A stretch of DNA of 64,000 nucleotides from Tenacibaculum ovolyticum DSM 18103 (GCF_000430545.1 NZ_KE387163.1:830440-894439); one strand, 5' to 3'; shown: positions 1-9,473, numbered from the stretch's first letter. The notes: generated by a model from the sequence alone, not told the origin. A program made the numbers and translations.

Positions 1-607
1 CATTATTCATATACAATAAATCATGTTTCTTCTTTACACAATTTGCTTCGGTATAACAATAATCCCTTTGTATAACGTCCCAACTATCTAATAAAGCACC
101 TTTCCAAAATAAATTAACAAATTTATTTATATAGCTTTTCTTATAAGCTTCTCCTTCTAAAGTTAAATACGACTCTCCTTCTCCTTGCAAATTTTTCTTT
201 GTTGGTCTTATCTGAGTCTTGTTCAATGTTAATAAATGTCCAAATTCATGAACCATTGTATAAATAGATTCATGTAATCTTTTTTTATCTCTAGTTTTAA
301 GATTTACATCTCTAACGTCAATCTCTAACATCCATTTATCATTCCTCGAGTTTAATGAAATAAGTGCACCTGTTTTTTCATCTACGCCATCTGTCATTAA
401 AAGAATTCTCTTAATGTATTTCTTTGTTAATTCTTTAGGGAAAATCCGATAAAACTCTTCCCAATAATCATTTGCTAGGTCATTTTTATTAGATCCATTT
501 TTAATTAAAACTCCATTTTGAATCTGCCATACACCTATCCTTATATCAACTTGAGATTGACAAAAGATAGAGAAGAGTAGAAAAAGAGTAAAAATTTTAA
601 ATTTCAT
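1..607 (-). CDS. Putative secreted zinc metallopeptidase, 3' end outside window
   Basis: The reading frame opens at an ATG at 607 and is still open at the window edge, giving 202 visible residues. Residues 1-19 form a signal peptide. An HEFGH motif at residues 120-124 matches the HExxH zinc-binding helix of gluzincin/metzincin-type peptidases. The sequence around it (TMVHEFGHLLTLNK) looks like a metallopeptidase active site, but I cannot assign a family without the C-terminus, which would carry the third zinc ligand. The protein is presumably exported to the periplasm or cell surface. It ends 7 bp upstream of the HMG-CoA lyase stop codon and is read in the same direction, so it may be co-transcribed. 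Confidence 0.7.
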   Translation of the reverse strand, partial: MKFKIFTLFLLFSIFCQSQVDIRIGVWQIQNGVLIKNGSNKNDLANDYWEEFYRIFPKELTKKYIKRILLMTDGVDEKTGALISLNSRNDKWMLEIDVRDVNLKTRDKKRLHESIYTMVHEFGHLLTLNKTQIRPTKKNLQGEGESYLTLEGEAYKKSYINKFVNLFWKGALLDSWDVIQRDYCYTEANCVKKKHDLLYMNN

Positions 608-614
608 AAATATA

Positions 615-1472
615 TTAAAATACGTCTAGTGCCTTATTGTAAGCACTTTCAAAACTCATTGGTTTTATATTTGTTTCTATTTTTTGAGTAGTAAAATAGG
701 ATATTAATTTTTCAGTAGGCATATTACCTGTTAATTCATCTTTTGCCATTGGGCAACCTCCATAACCTTTAATAGCGCCATCAAAACGACGGCAGCCTGC
801 TTTAAAAGCACTATCTACTTTCTCAAACCACTTTGCTGGAGTCGTATGTAAATGCGCTCCAAACTCTATTTGAGGGTAACTTTGTATTAAGTTAGAAAAC
901 AAATAATCTATATCTTCAGGAGTTGAACTACCAACCGTATCTGATAAAGATAAGATTTTCACACCTAATTTCGACAATTTTTCTGTCCATTCTCCAACTA
1001 TTTCCACGTTCCAAGGATCTCCGTAAGGATTTCCAAATCCCATTGATAAATAAGCTACCACTTCTTTATTCGTTCTATTAGCAATTGCTAATACTTCTTT
1101 TAGCGTATCAATAGATTGTGCTATCGTTTTATGCGTATTACGCATTTGAAAGTTTTCAGATATCGAAAAAGGATATCCTAAATAATTTATCTCTTCAAAT
1201 TGAGAAGCATCATTAGCTCCTCTAACGTTAGCTACAATTGCTAATAATTTACTTCTTGTTGTAGATAAATCTAACTTTGATAACACCTCAGCTGTATCTC
1301 TCATTTGCGGGATTGCCTTTGGTGATACAAAACTGCCAAAATCTATAGTATCAAATCCTACCTTTAACAAAGAATTTATATACTTTGCCTTCGCTTCTGT
1401 AGAAATAAAATGACTTTTTATTCCCTGCATCGCATCACGAGGGCATTCTATAATTTTTATACTGTCAATCAT
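615..1472 (-). CDS. Hydroxymethylglutaryl-CoA lyase
   Basis: Cleaves 3-hydroxy-3-methylglutaryl-CoA to acetoacetate and acetyl-CoA, the last step of leucine breakdown. The 285-residue protein has the expected TIM-barrel length. It carries the N-terminal strand with PRD (IIECPRDAMQG), an HLHTT metal-binding segment, and the C-terminal GYGGCPMAKDELTGNM loop with the catalytic Cys240. The start must lie at or very near 1472 because the PRDAMQG motif begins only about 10 residues in. A TATATTTG -7 box ends 6 nt before the ATG, so the mRNA may be leaderless. The protein is cytosolic. Confidence 0.93.
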   Translation of the reverse strand: MIDSIKIIECPRDAMQGIKSHFISTEAKAKYINSLLKVGFDTIDFGSFVSPKAIPQMRDTAEVLSKLDLSTTRSKLLAIVANVRGANDASQFEEINYLGYPFSISENFQMRNTHKTIAQSIDTLKEVLAIANRTNKEVVAYLSMGFGNPYGDPWNVEIVGEWTEKLSKLGVKILSLSDTVGSSTPEDIDYLFSNLIQSYPQIEFGAHLHTTPAKWFEKVDSAFKAGCRRFDGAIKGYGGCPMAKDELTGNMPTEKLISYFTTQKIETNIKPMSFESAYNKALDVF

Positions 1473-1477
1473 TATGC

Positions 1478-1485
1478 CAAATATA
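1478..1485 (-). promoter_or_regulatory. -7 box of the HMG-CoA lyase gene
   Basis: TATATTTG on the minus strand fits the Bacteroidota -7 consensus TAnnTTTG. Its last base is 6 nt before the ATG, which places the predicted transcription start on or next to the start codon. No clear -33 TTG was seen. Confidence 0.5.
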
Positions 1486-1625
1486 CAAATTTTGATTCGT
1501 TTTATTAATTTTGTTTTTCTTGATAATGTTAAAGGTATTATAAATATATTTTAACTCAACAAAAGATTATTACCCACTTTACCTACTCTTTTATTATAAT
1601 AAATATTTATTTTTATGAAATAAAC

Positions 1626-1652
1626 TGTCACAACTTAAAAGTTAAATTGTCT
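1626..1652 (+). promoter_or_regulatory. Probable ECF-sigma promoter of the sigma operon
   Basis: TGTCACAA (1626-1633), 13 bp, TTGTCT (1647-1652). The same two boxes with the same spacing occur at 41999-42025 in front of the pentapeptide-repeat gene. The form does not match the housekeeping TTG/TAnnTTTG promoter. It resembles ECF promoters, which have a -35 ending in AAC-like bases and a GTC-containing -10. The predicted start lies near 1659, about 14 nt before the TTG start codon, which suggests autoregulation. Confidence 0.6.
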
Positions 1653-1672
1653 ATACTATAGAATCATTCTCT

Positions 1673-2239
1673 TTGGAATTTAAAACAACGCATATCAACC
1701 AACTAATAGAACGCTGTAAAAAAAATGATAGCAATGCACAAATGCAAGTGTATAATGACTATCATAAAGCAATGTATAATACTGCTTATCGCATTTTAAA
1801 AGATGAATTTGAAGCTGAAGATTTAATTCAAGAAGCTTTTTTAACTGCTTTTACTAAGTTAAATACTTTTAAAGGAGACGTAACCTTTGGTGCTTGGTTA
1901 AAAAGAATTGTAATCAACAAAAGCATTACACAACTAAAGAAAAGTAATCGATACAACGAAGTTAAAATGGAAATTATTCCTAATCCGGAAGAAGAAGAAA
2001 CAACTGTAAATTACAGTTCTTTAACCATAAAAGAAGTTATGAATAGTTTACTTAACTTAAAAGAAAATTATCGCGTTATTTTGACTTTAAACTTAATAGA
2101 AGGCTATGATTATGAAGAGATATCTCAAATATTAAATTACACAAACGAAAATGTACGTACAACAATTTCTAGAGCTAAGAAAAAATTAAAACAAGTATTA
2201 CTTGCTAACACAAAAAACACACAAGTATATGGAAGATAA
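1673..2239 (+). CDS. RNA polymerase ECF sigma factor (RpoE-like)
   Basis: 188 residues with the two conserved sigma domains of the ECF group. Region 2 spans about residues 25-90 (DEFEAEDLIQEAFLTAFTKL, then the WLKRIVINKSI helix). Region 4 spans about 125-180, with the YEEISQILNYTNENVRTTISRAKK helix-turn-helix. The start is a TTG at 1673, because the first ATG in frame is at residue 24, inside region 2. The next gene overlaps its end by 11 bp and encodes a single-pass membrane protein, as expected for a sigma/anti-sigma pair. The promoter in front is of an unusual type shared with another gene in this window, suggesting the factor controls its own operon. Confidence 0.92.
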   Translation: MEFKTTHINQLIERCKKNDSNAQMQVYNDYHKAMYNTAYRILKDEFEAEDLIQEAFLTAFTKLNTFKGDVTFGAWLKRIVINKSITQLKKSNRYNEVKMEIIPNPEEEETTVNYSSLTIKEVMNSLLNLKENYRVILTLNLIEGYDYEEISQILNYTNENVRTTISRAKKKLKQVLLANTKNTQVYGR

Positions 2240-2759
2240 ATTAAAAGAGTTTTTTAATGAAAACAATTTTGATATATACGAACCGCATTCAGGTCATTCG
2301 AATCGATTTCAAAGAAAACTTCAACAACAGAAAAAACAGTATAAACCAACAATATTTTGGATGAGTATTGCGGCCTCTATTGTACTCGTTCTAGGTTTTT
2401 ATCTTGGGAGTTATCAGCAGAATAATAATTATGACTTAGCTGATATTTCACCAAAAATGGCCGAAACTCAAAGTTTTTTTGTTTCAACTATTAATCAAGA
2501 ATTAAAAGAAATAGAACAGTATCGAAATATAGAAACTGAAAAAATAATTGAAGATTCTTTAGATAAAATTGAAGAATTAGAAGACCATTATAAAGCACTC
2601 ATTAGCGAGTTATCAAAAAATGAGAACAAACGTCAAGTCATTCAAAAAATGATTGGTAATTACCAACAAAGGTTAACTGTTTTAGATAGACTTTTACTAC
2701 AATTAGAACTACAAAAAAATCCTGCAAAATTAGAAATATTAGATGATGAAATTATATAA
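2229..2759 (+). CDS. Single-pass membrane protein, possible anti-sigma factor
   Basis: 176 residues from the ATG at 2229; a TTG at 2202 in the same frame is less likely. The N-terminal 40 residues are charged and cytoplasmic. One transmembrane helix (about residues 41-63, WMSIAASIVLVLGFYLGSY) follows, then a periplasmic region of about 110 residues predicted to be coiled coil, rich in E, K and L. The layout (short cytoplasmic head, one membrane pass, sensor region outside) and the overlap with the sigma gene suggest an anti-sigma or sigma-modulating role. No zinc-binding anti-sigma HxxxCxxC motif is present, so this is inferred from context only. Confidence 0.7.
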   Translation: MEDKLKEFFNENNFDIYEPHSGHSNRFQRKLQQQKKQYKPTIFWMSIAASIVLVLGFYLGSYQQNNNYDLADISPKMAETQSFFVSTINQELKEIEQYRNIETEKIIEDSLDKIEELEDHYKALISELSKNENKRQVIQKMIGNYQQRLTVLDRLLLQLELQKNPAKLEILDDEII

Positions 2760-3819
2760 ACTCCTATTCTTTTTTATTTTAATACCAACTATTATGGTAG
2801 CTAATGATAAAAAGAAGCATGAAAAAAGTAAAACAATAAGTAAAAGTTTTTCTGTAAACGAAAATGCTACCTTATATATTAATAATAAATATGGTAAAGT
2901 TAATGTAACAACATGGAATGAAAACCGTATTGAAATTGAGGTTAAAATTATCGTAAAAGGAAATGATTTAAAAAATATTGATCGAAAATTAAATTCAATT
3001 AATGTTCTTTTTGAAGCTTCAAAAAACTTAGTAGAAGCTCGTACTAAAATAGAAAGTTCAAAATCTAGCTGGTCATGGTGGGGTTCTAGCAACATAAATT
3101 ATAAAATTAATTATTTTATAAAAATGCCGATAACCAATAATGCTGATTTACATAATAAATATGGCGCTATTGAATTAGATAGACTTAGTGGTAAAGCTAA
3201 TTTAAATTGTGATTATGGAAACATTGAAATAGATCAATTATTAAATGACTCAAATTCAATAATTTTGAATTACTGTGGAGATTCTGAAATTAATTTCATG
3301 AAATCTGGTAGTCTAAATATCGATTACTCTAAACTACAAATAAAAGAATCAAAATCACTTAACGTTAATGGCGACTATTCAACCGTAAAACTTGGTAAAA
3401 CTAACAGCGTAAAATTTAGCTGCGATTATGGTAGTATTTCTATAAATGATGCTGAAAATATATCAGGAAGTTCAGACTATACTAGTATAAGAGTAGGAAC
3501 GTTGAGAAAAAACCTTAAAATTAATACTGATTTCGGAAGTGTTAAAGTTAAAAACTTAACAAAAAACTTTGAAAACGTTACCATTGATGGAAGTTATGCT
3601 AGCATTAAATTAGGTACTAGTAGTGATAACGCTTTTAATTTTAATATTGATTTAGGTTACGCTAGTTTTAATTATCCTGAAAATAAAGTAGAATTCACTA
3701 AAAGCATTAAAAAGAACACAAAGAAATACTATGAAGGTTCTTTTGGTAACGGGAAAGTTAATTCAACTATAATGATAAAATCTAGATATGGAGGGGTTTC
3801 TCTTAAATTAAACGATTAA
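2743..3819 (+). CDS. Secreted DUF4097-like beta-repeat protein
   Basis: 358 residues, signal peptide at 1-20, overlapping the previous gene by 17 bp. From about residue 130 a motif of the type DYG/DYSxIxI recurs roughly every 20 residues (NCDYGNIEI, IDYSKLQI, GDYSTVKL, CDYGSISI, SDYTSIRV, TDFGSVKV, GSYASIKL), as expected for a right-handed parallel beta-helix of the DUF4097 family. An SWWG motif lies at residues 111-114. The molecular role is unknown; the protein is probably periplasmic or on the cell surface. It is the third gene of the ECF sigma operon and likely one of its targets. Confidence 0.8.
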   Translation: MMKLYKLLFFFILIPTIMVANDKKKHEKSKTISKSFSVNENATLYINNKYGKVNVTTWNENRIEIEVKIIVKGNDLKNIDRKLNSINVLFEASKNLVEARTKIESSKSSWSWWGSSNINYKINYFIKMPITNNADLHNKYGAIELDRLSGKANLNCDYGNIEIDQLLNDSNSIILNYCGDSEINFMKSGSLNIDYSKLQIKESKSLNVNGDYSTVKLGKTNSVKFSCDYGSISINDAENISGSSDYTSIRVGTLRKNLKINTDFGSVKVKNLTKNFENVTIDGSYASIKLGTSSDNAFNFNIDLGYASFNYPENKVEFTKSIKKNTKKYYEGSFGNGKVNSTIMIKSRYGGVSLKLND

Positions 3820-3892
3820 AAATTTGTTTACAACCTCTACAATAAAATCACACATATACAAAACATCAACACTAACTTTAAAACAAACCAAA

Positions 3893-4621
3893 ATGAAAAA
3901 ACAATTTATAACAACCTTAATTATTTTTATTTCTCTTACTTTAAATGCGCAAAGCTGGTGGGGAGGTAAAAAAGTTAAAGGAAATGGAAAAATTATCACA
4001 AAAACTAGATCAATAAGTAAATTTGATAAGGTTAGCGTTGGTGGTTCATTTGATGTTAATTTAGTAGCAGGAACTGAAGGTAAAATTACTCTTAAAGGAG
4101 AAGAAAATTTACTACCTTATATTGAAACAACAGTAAAAAACGGAAAATTAAAAGTTCAATTTAAAGAAAACACCAATATTAGAACAACTAAACGTTTAAT
4201 TGTAACAATTGCTTTCGAAAGTATCGACGCTGTTTCTTTAGGCGGTTCTGGAGATGTAAGTGTACAAAAAGTAATTAAATCGGATGAAGTATCTATTAGC
4301 ATAGGAGGCTCTGGTAGCATCACAGCAAATATTGATGTGAACACTTTAAAAGCTTCAATTGGTGGCTCTGGAAACATAAAATTAAAAGGAACTACAAATA
4401 ACCTTAAATGCTCTATAGCTGGATCTGGTAATATAAAAGCATATGATTTAGATACTGAAACTTTAAAAGCTAGTATTGCAGGTTCAGGTAACATACAAAC
4501 AACCGTAAATAATAAAATAAAAGCAACTGTTGCAGGCTCTGGTAGCGTTCACTACAAAGGAAACCCTACTAACATTAGCACTAATTCTATTGGTTCTGGA
4601 GATGTAATTGATAAGAACTAA
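3893..4621 (+). CDS. Secreted GIN-domain (DUF2807) protein
   Basis: 242 residues starting at the ATG at 3893. A TTG 69 bp upstream is in frame, but only the ATG gives a clean signal peptide (residues 1-20, ending NAQ). The mature protein begins SWWGGKK. It then forms the 'head GIN' fold, a beta-helix with a GGSG/AGSG turn repeated about every 20 residues (seven copies: GGSGDV, GGSGSI, GGSGNI, AGSGNI, AGSGNI, AGSGSV, GSGDV). The family is widespread in Bacteroidota and often lies near sigma or two-component genes. It closes the ECF sigma operon and is followed by a strong terminator. Confidence 0.88.
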   Translation: MKKQFITTLIIFISLTLNAQSWWGGKKVKGNGKIITKTRSISKFDKVSVGGSFDVNLVAGTEGKITLKGEENLLPYIETTVKNGKLKVQFKENTNIRTTKRLIVTIAFESIDAVSLGGSGDVSVQKVIKSDEVSISIGGSGSITANIDVNTLKASIGGSGNIKLKGTTNNLKCSIAGSGNIKAYDLDTETLKASIAGSGNIQTTVNNKIKATVAGSGSVHYKGNPTNISTNSIGSGDVIDKN

Positions 4622-4635
4622 TAAAATATTAATTC

Positions 4636-4675
4636 AAAAAAAGCCAGTTAAGTATTATTCTTAACTGGCTTTTTT
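4636..4675. terminator. Bidirectional terminator between GIN-domain gene and valS
   Basis: The stem AAGCCAGTTAAG / CTTAACTGGCTT with a 7-nt loop is flanked by A and T runs, so it works in both directions for the two convergent genes. Confidence 0.9.
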
Positions 4676-4694
4676 ACTATAATTAAAAGAAATT

Positions 4695-7334
4695 TTAACT
4701 CAAACTAGCCAAACTTGCTTTAATAGTTTCAATTTTTGCCAATGAGTCTGACTCTTTCTTACGCTCAACAGTAATTACTTGCTCTGGCGCATTACTAACA
4801 AAACGTTCGTTAGACAATTTCTTTTGAACTCCAAACAAGAAACCTTCTGCACGTTTTAATTCAGCATTTAATTTTTTTATTTCAGCTTCTACATCAATGT
4901 TATCTAACGATATTGGCACAAAATATTCATTTGACTTTACTCTAAAAGAAGCAGCTCCTTCAACTTTTTCAGTTACATAATTAATAACTGAAGCATTTGT
5001 TAGCTTCTTAATTATTACATCAAAATCTGTAATGTACTTTTCACTATTTACAACAGATAACTCTATTGCTTCTTTAAACGAAATATTTTTATTCTTTCTT
5101 ATTGTTCTTATTCCAGAAACAACCTCCGTAGCAAACTCAAAATTAGTAATTAATTCTTCATTAACACTTGCTACTTTAGGATATAAAGCTATTACCAATG
5201 CCTCTTCAGGTGTTCTTTCTGTAATGTGCTGCCAAATTTCTTCTGATAAAAATGGCATAAATGGATGTAATATTTTCAAGTTATTTTCTAAAACTTGTAT
5301 TACTTCCGCATATGTTTTAGCATCAATTGGTTCTTGATACCCTGGCTTTACTATTTCTAATAACCAAGAAGAAAAATCATCTGTGATTAACTTATAAATA
5401 GTCATTAAAGCATCAGACAAACGATATTTAGAAAAATGATCTTCTATTTCTACTAACGCCTTTTGAAACTTAGATTCATACCATGTTAATCCTATTTTTG
5501 CAGTTTCAGGCTGTTCTAAATTAGCGTCAATCTCCCAACCTTTTATTAAACGGAAAGTATTCCAAATTTTATTTGAGAACCCTTTTCCTTGCTGACATAA
5601 ATCTTCATCAAACATTAAATCATTACCTGCAGCTGAACTTAATAATAAACCAACTCTTACTCCATCTGCTCCGTATTCTTCAATCAATTTTAAAGCATCT
5701 GGTGAATTACCTAATGATTTAGACATTTTTCTACGTTGCTTATCACGAACTAAACCTGTTAAATAAACATTTTCAAACGGACGTTCATCTTTATATTCAT
5801 AACCAGCAACAATCATACGTGCAACCCAGAAAAATAAAATATCTGGCCCAGTAACTAAATCGTTTGTTGGATAATAATATTTAATTTCTTCGTTCTCAGG
5901 ATTATTAATTCCATCAAAAACACTCATTGGCCATAACCAAGAAGAAAACCAAGTATCTAACGCGTCTTCATCTTGTCTTAAATCTGTTGCCAATAAATCT
6001 GCCTTACCAGTTCTTTCTTTTGCTAAGACTACAGCTTTTTCAATACTTTCTGCAACAACAAAATCTTCTTTTCCATCTCCATAGAAGTAAGCAGGTATTT
6101 GTTGTCCCCACCATAATTGACGAGAAATATTCCAATCACGAACATTTTCCATCCAATGACGGTAAGTATTTTCGAATTTTTTTGGATATAATGTAACTTC
6201 ACTATCTTCTCCTAAAACAGCTTCAATAGCAGGTTTTGCTAAATCTTCCATTTTTAAGAACCACTGATCTGATAATCTAGGTTCTATTACAGCTTTGGTT
6301 CTTTCTGAGGTTCCTACTTTATTCGTATGAACTTCTGTTTTTACTAAAATTCCTTTTTCTTCTAACTCTTTAACAACTTCTTTACGAGCTACAAAACGGT
6401 CTTTTCCTTTATAATGTAATCCGAAAGAATTTAAAGAGGCATCATCATTAAAAATATCAATTACCTCTAATTTATGTTTATCTCCAAGAACTTTATCATT
6501 TTCATCATGTGCTGGTGTTACCTTTAAACAACCTGTTCCAAACTCAACATCTACATATTCATCTTCTATAATAGGAATAACGCGATTGCATAACGGTACA
6601 ATTGCTTTCTTTCCTTTTAAATGTGTAAAACGTTCATCGTTTGGATTAATACAAATTGCGCTATCTCCAAAAATAGTTTCAGGACGCGTAGTAGCAATTG
6701 TTAATTTATCTTCTGACCCTTCAATTTTATATTCTAAATAATAAAGATTTCCTTGCTTTTCTACGTGAATAACTTCTTCATCAGAAAGCGTTGTTTTTGC
6801 TTCAGGATCCCAATTCACCATTCTATATCCACGGTAAATCAATCCTTTATTGTATAAGTCAACAAATACTTTTATTACAGATTCAGACAAAGCAGGATCC
6901 ATTGTAAAAGCAGTACGCTCCCAATCGCAAGAAGCTCCTAACTTTTTTAATTGCTCTAAAATAATTCCACCATACTCATTTTTCCATTCCCAAGCATGTG
7001 CCAAAAACTCTTCACGTGTTAAATCATTCTTATCAATTCCTTGCTCTTTTAACTTTGCTACAACTTTTGCTTCTGTAGCAATAGATGCATGATCTGTACC
7101 AGGAACCCAACAAGCATTTTTACCTTGTAAACGTGCGCGACGAATTAATACATCTTGAATGGTATTATTTAACATATGCCCCATATGTAATACTCCTGTA
7201 ACATTTGGTGGAGGTATTACAATTGTATACGGCTCTCTTTCATCTACTTCTGAATGAAAGTAATTATGTTTCATCCAGTAATCATACCACTTCCCTTCTA
7301 CTTCTTTAGAATTATATTTTGATGGAATATTCAT
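4695..7334 (-). CDS. valS: Valine--tRNA ligase
   Basis: Charges tRNA-Val in the cytosol. The 879-residue length is normal for the bacterial enzyme. The class I signature HMGH lies at residues 50-53 within [13 protein letters not shown], and KMSKS at about 536-540. The editing domain (about 190-340, with [12 protein letters not shown]), the anticodon-binding domain with [10 protein letters not shown], and the C-terminal coiled-coil arm (about 815-879) are all present. A TATTTTTG -7 box lies about 75 bp upstream of the ATG. Confidence 0.98.
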   Translation of the reverse strand: MNIPSKYNSKEVEGKWYDYWMKHNYFHSEVDEREPYTIVIPPPNVTGVLHMGHMLNNTIQDVLIRRARLQGKNACWVPGTDHASIATEAKVVAKLKEQGIDKNDLTREEFLAHAWEWKNEYGGIILEQLKKLGASCDWERTAFTMDPALSESVIKVFVDLYNKGLIYRGYRMVNWDPEAKTTLSDEEVIHVEKQGNLYYLEYKIEGSEDKLTIATTRPETIFGDSAICINPNDERFTHLKGKKAIVPLCNRVIPIIEDEYVDVEFGTGCLKVTPAHDENDKVLGDKHKLEVIDIFNDDASLNSFGLHYKGKDRFVARKEVVKELEEKGILVKTEVHTNKVGTSERTKAVIEPRLSDQWFLKMEDLAKPAIEAVLGEDSEVTLYPKKFENTYRHWMENVRDWNISRQLWWGQQIPAYFYGDGKEDFVVAESIEKAVVLAKERTGKADLLATDLRQDEDALDTWFSSWLWPMSVFDGINNPENEEIKYYYPTNDLVTGPDILFFWVARMIVAGYEYKDERPFENVYLTGLVRDKQRRKMSKSLGNSPDALKLIEEYGADGVRVGLLLSSAAGNDLMFDEDLCQQGKGFSNKIWNTFRLIKGWEIDANLEQPETAKIGLTWYESKFQKALVEIEDHFSKYRLSDALMTIYKLITDDFSSWLLEIVKPGYQEPIDAKTYAEVIQVLENNLKILHPFMPFLSEEIWQHITERTPEEALVIALYPKVASVNEELITNFEFATEVVSGIRTIRKNKNISFKEAIELSVVNSEKYITDFDVIIKKLTNASVINYVTEKVEGAASFRVKSNEYFVPISLDNIDVEAEIKKLNAELKRAEGFLFGVQKKLSNERFVSNAPEQVITVERKKESDSLAKIETIKASLASLS

Positions 7335-7406
7335 CTGTTTTTTATATCTTTATAACCAAATAATTAAGCTTCGTGCTTTTTGGCATTGTTTTTGAAATTG
7401 AATAAG

Positions 7407-7414
7407 CAAAAATA
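7407..7414 (-). promoter_or_regulatory. -7 box of valS
   Basis: TATTTTTG on the minus strand fits TAnnTTTG, which predicts a 5' untranslated region of about 65 nt. No -33 TTG at ideal spacing was found. Confidence 0.4.
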
Positions 7415-7453
7415 CAACTATCTCTGATGTTCAGAAAATAAGATGTTGATTTT

Positions 7454-7483
7454 TTTGGAACTAAAAAAATAATACTAAATTTG
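7454..7483 (+). promoter_or_regulatory. Promoter of the DUF1573 gene
   Basis: TTTG (7454-7457), 18 bp, TAAATTTG (7476-7483). Both elements of the Bacteroidota housekeeping promoter are present at near-ideal spacing, about 35 bp before the ATG. Confidence 0.65.
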
Positions 7484-7518
7484 TAACGGTCTAAGCCCCT
7501 AAATTAACATTATCAATT

Positions 7519-7926
7519 ATGAAAACAATTTTATCATTTATCGCTGTTTGTTTTATTACATTAACAATAAACGCACAAGAATTTAAATTTGAAACTGAAA
7601 CTATTGACTACGGAAAAGTAGCTATTGGTTCTGAAGGAAAACGTGTATTTGAATTTACCAATGTAGGTGATGCTCCTTTAATTATTAAAGATATTAAATC
7701 TACTTGTGGATGTACTGTTCCTAAAAAACCTGAAGCACCAATTATGCCAGGTCAAAAAGGAGAAATTGAAGTATCTTATGACACAAAAAGACCAGGAGGA
7801 TTTTCTAAAGCAATTACAGTAATTTCAAATGCTAAGAAATCTAGAACAATGCTTAAAATTAAAGGTTTTATTTCTAAGGATGCTGTTCCTGCGAAAGCAA
7901 AAACTATGGTGAATGATAGTGAGTAA
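7519..7926 (+). CDS. Secreted DUF1573 protein
   Basis: 135 residues, signal peptide 1-19 (ending NAQ). The mature part is one DUF1573 domain, an Ig-like fold typical of Bacteroidota, recognised by FEFTNVGDAPLIIKDIKSTCGCTVPKKP and the following PGQKGEIEVSYDTKRPGGFSK. The conserved CGC pair is at about residue 66. The role of the family is unknown. The gene is monocistronic, with its own promoter and terminator. Confidence 0.9.
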   Translation: MKTILSFIAVCFITLTINAQEFKFETETIDYGKVAIGSEGKRVFEFTNVGDAPLIIKDIKSTCGCTVPKKPEAPIMPGQKGEIEVSYDTKRPGGFSKAITVISNAKKSRTMLKIKGFISKDAVPAKAKTMVNDSE

Positions 7927-7946
7927 TTACTAAAACACTTAAATAT

Positions 7947-7983
7947 AAAAAAAGCGTCAATTTATAAATTGACGCTTTTTTTA
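7947..7983. terminator. Bidirectional terminator
   Basis: AAAGCGTCAATTTATAAATTGACGCTTT is a near-perfect palindrome flanked by A and T runs. It lies between the convergent DUF1573 and aspartyl protease genes and overlaps the stop codon of the latter. Confidence 0.88.
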
Positions 7984-9312
7984 TATTTTTTTTTCTAATT
8001 TAAATTCAAACTTTAAATCAAATACTCCTCTTTTAATTTTAAGTTTTATTTTTCTATTAGGTTTTGTTTGAAATAAATACATTATTTCTTCTAATTTATA
8101 TTCATAAGCCTTTTTCCCATTAATAGACATTATAATATCTCCTTCTAATAGGCCTGCCTTATAAGCAGGAGAGCCCTCAACAACTACATTAATCTTATAT
8201 TTGGGCTTAAACTTATAATGATAAGAGTTTACGAATGAAATAGTATTCCCTTCCTTACTTTCTCCTCCATACGTATTTGCTTTCTTTCTTACGACTTCTT
8301 TAACCAGCTCCTTACCATCGTAAACAATATGCAATCCACTCATGTTATAAAAAAAACCCTTTTTTAAGGAAGCATTCTTTTTTAAAGTCATTTTTTTATT
8401 AGGATAATCAATCCAAACTTTAAACCTATTTAAAATATTCCCACCTATACTTCCATTTCTTTCTTTAAATTGACGAGCATTAAGTGTAGATACCGTGTCT
8501 AAAAAAGAAACTGTTGGCTTTTCTATTAAAAACTTCCCCAAAGACAAGTAAGGTATTTTACTTCTATTTCCATAAATAGTTCCACTCATTCCTTCACCTA
8601 AAACATCTCTAAAATATTTTATTGGTGTTTTTATATTTTTTTTTGTTCCTTCAAATAACCACATTGCATCACTACCACCTGTGTCTATCAATAGCTTTAC
8701 AGCTGTAGTTATATTATTTACAGTGTCAATTCTAGCTTTAACATTTATATAGGGTTTATTTCTATAAAACTGTAATGGGAAAACCTCACATTTTTTACAC
8801 TTTTGCTCTTTATAACTCTTTGGATTATAAAAAATAATACTTTTTCTATTATAATTTATTTTAGCTATAACATCTTTTAATAAATCATAACCAATAATAC
8901 CATGAATAGTGGTTCCCATTTTTGCTGACAAATTAAAAGAATCTCTTAAAACAACATATAATTCTTGATTTGAACTTGAAATATTATTAATTCTAAAATT
9001 GTTCCCTTTCGAAGATAGAACCTCAATTGGATCACCACTACCTAATCCCCTAACTAAAAACTTATTAACGTTTTTTAAACTAACACTATCACTCTCCATC
9101 ACATTGAATAATATTGTTTTATTAACCCCAGTATCTAAAATAAAAGATAATTTATGCCCATTAACCTCTAAAGGAATTATTATTAAATTATTTATCAGTT
9201 TAAAAGAGACCTCTTGCTTATCTGTATTTTTTCCATAAAACTGAAATTTTCCTTGTGATAAAATCGTAGTATGTAGTAATAAAACAAAAACGTAAAGTAT
9301 AAGTCTTTTCAA
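7981..9312 (-). CDS. Secreted retropepsin-like aspartyl protease with PDZ domain
   Basis: 443 residues with a signal peptide (1-19). Two aspartyl protease lobes are visible. The first has LDTG at 59-62 (FILDTGVNKTILF) and the second IDTGG at 209-213 (LLIDTGGSDAMWLF), each followed by a hydrophobic strand as in the pepsin/retropepsin families. A PDZ domain occupies about 355-440 (VEGSPAYKAGLLEGDIIMSINGKKA). This aspartyl protease plus PDZ layout is common in Bacteroidota. Substrates are unknown; the protein is probably periplasmic. Confidence 0.85.
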   Translation of the reverse strand: MKRLILYVFVLLLHTTILSQGKFQFYGKNTDKQEVSFKLINNLIIIPLEVNGHKLSFILDTGVNKTILFNVMESDSVSLKNVNKFLVRGLGSGDPIEVLSSKGNNFRINNISSSNQELYVVLRDSFNLSAKMGTTIHGIIGYDLLKDVIAKINYNRKSIIFYNPKSYKEQKCKKCEVFPLQFYRNKPYINVKARIDTVNNITTAVKLLIDTGGSDAMWLFEGTKKNIKTPIKYFRDVLGEGMSGTIYGNRSKIPYLSLGKFLIEKPTVSFLDTVSTLNARQFKERNGSIGGNILNRFKVWIDYPNKKMTLKKNASLKKGFFYNMSGLHIVYDGKELVKEVVRKKANTYGGESKEGNTISFVNSYHYKFKPKYKINVVVEGSPAYKAGLLEGDIIMSINGKKAYEYKLEEIMYLFQTKPNRKIKLKIKRGVFDLKFEFKLEKKI

Positions 9313-9473
9313 ATGGGAGTGTATTTTATATTGTTAATCTTAAATATACAATCTTCAATCCATTTTTTTAGTTTTTTATGATTTTTTTAACCTATAATTT
9401 ACATGAAGAACAAATTCATTTTCTCGAAAATATTTCGCAAATTTGCCAATCAAACAACTAATTATATTATACA

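Noticed and set aside
4156..4494. 112-codon frame antisense to the GIN-domain gene
   Set aside because: It mirrors the repeated GGSG codons of the real gene and has no start context.
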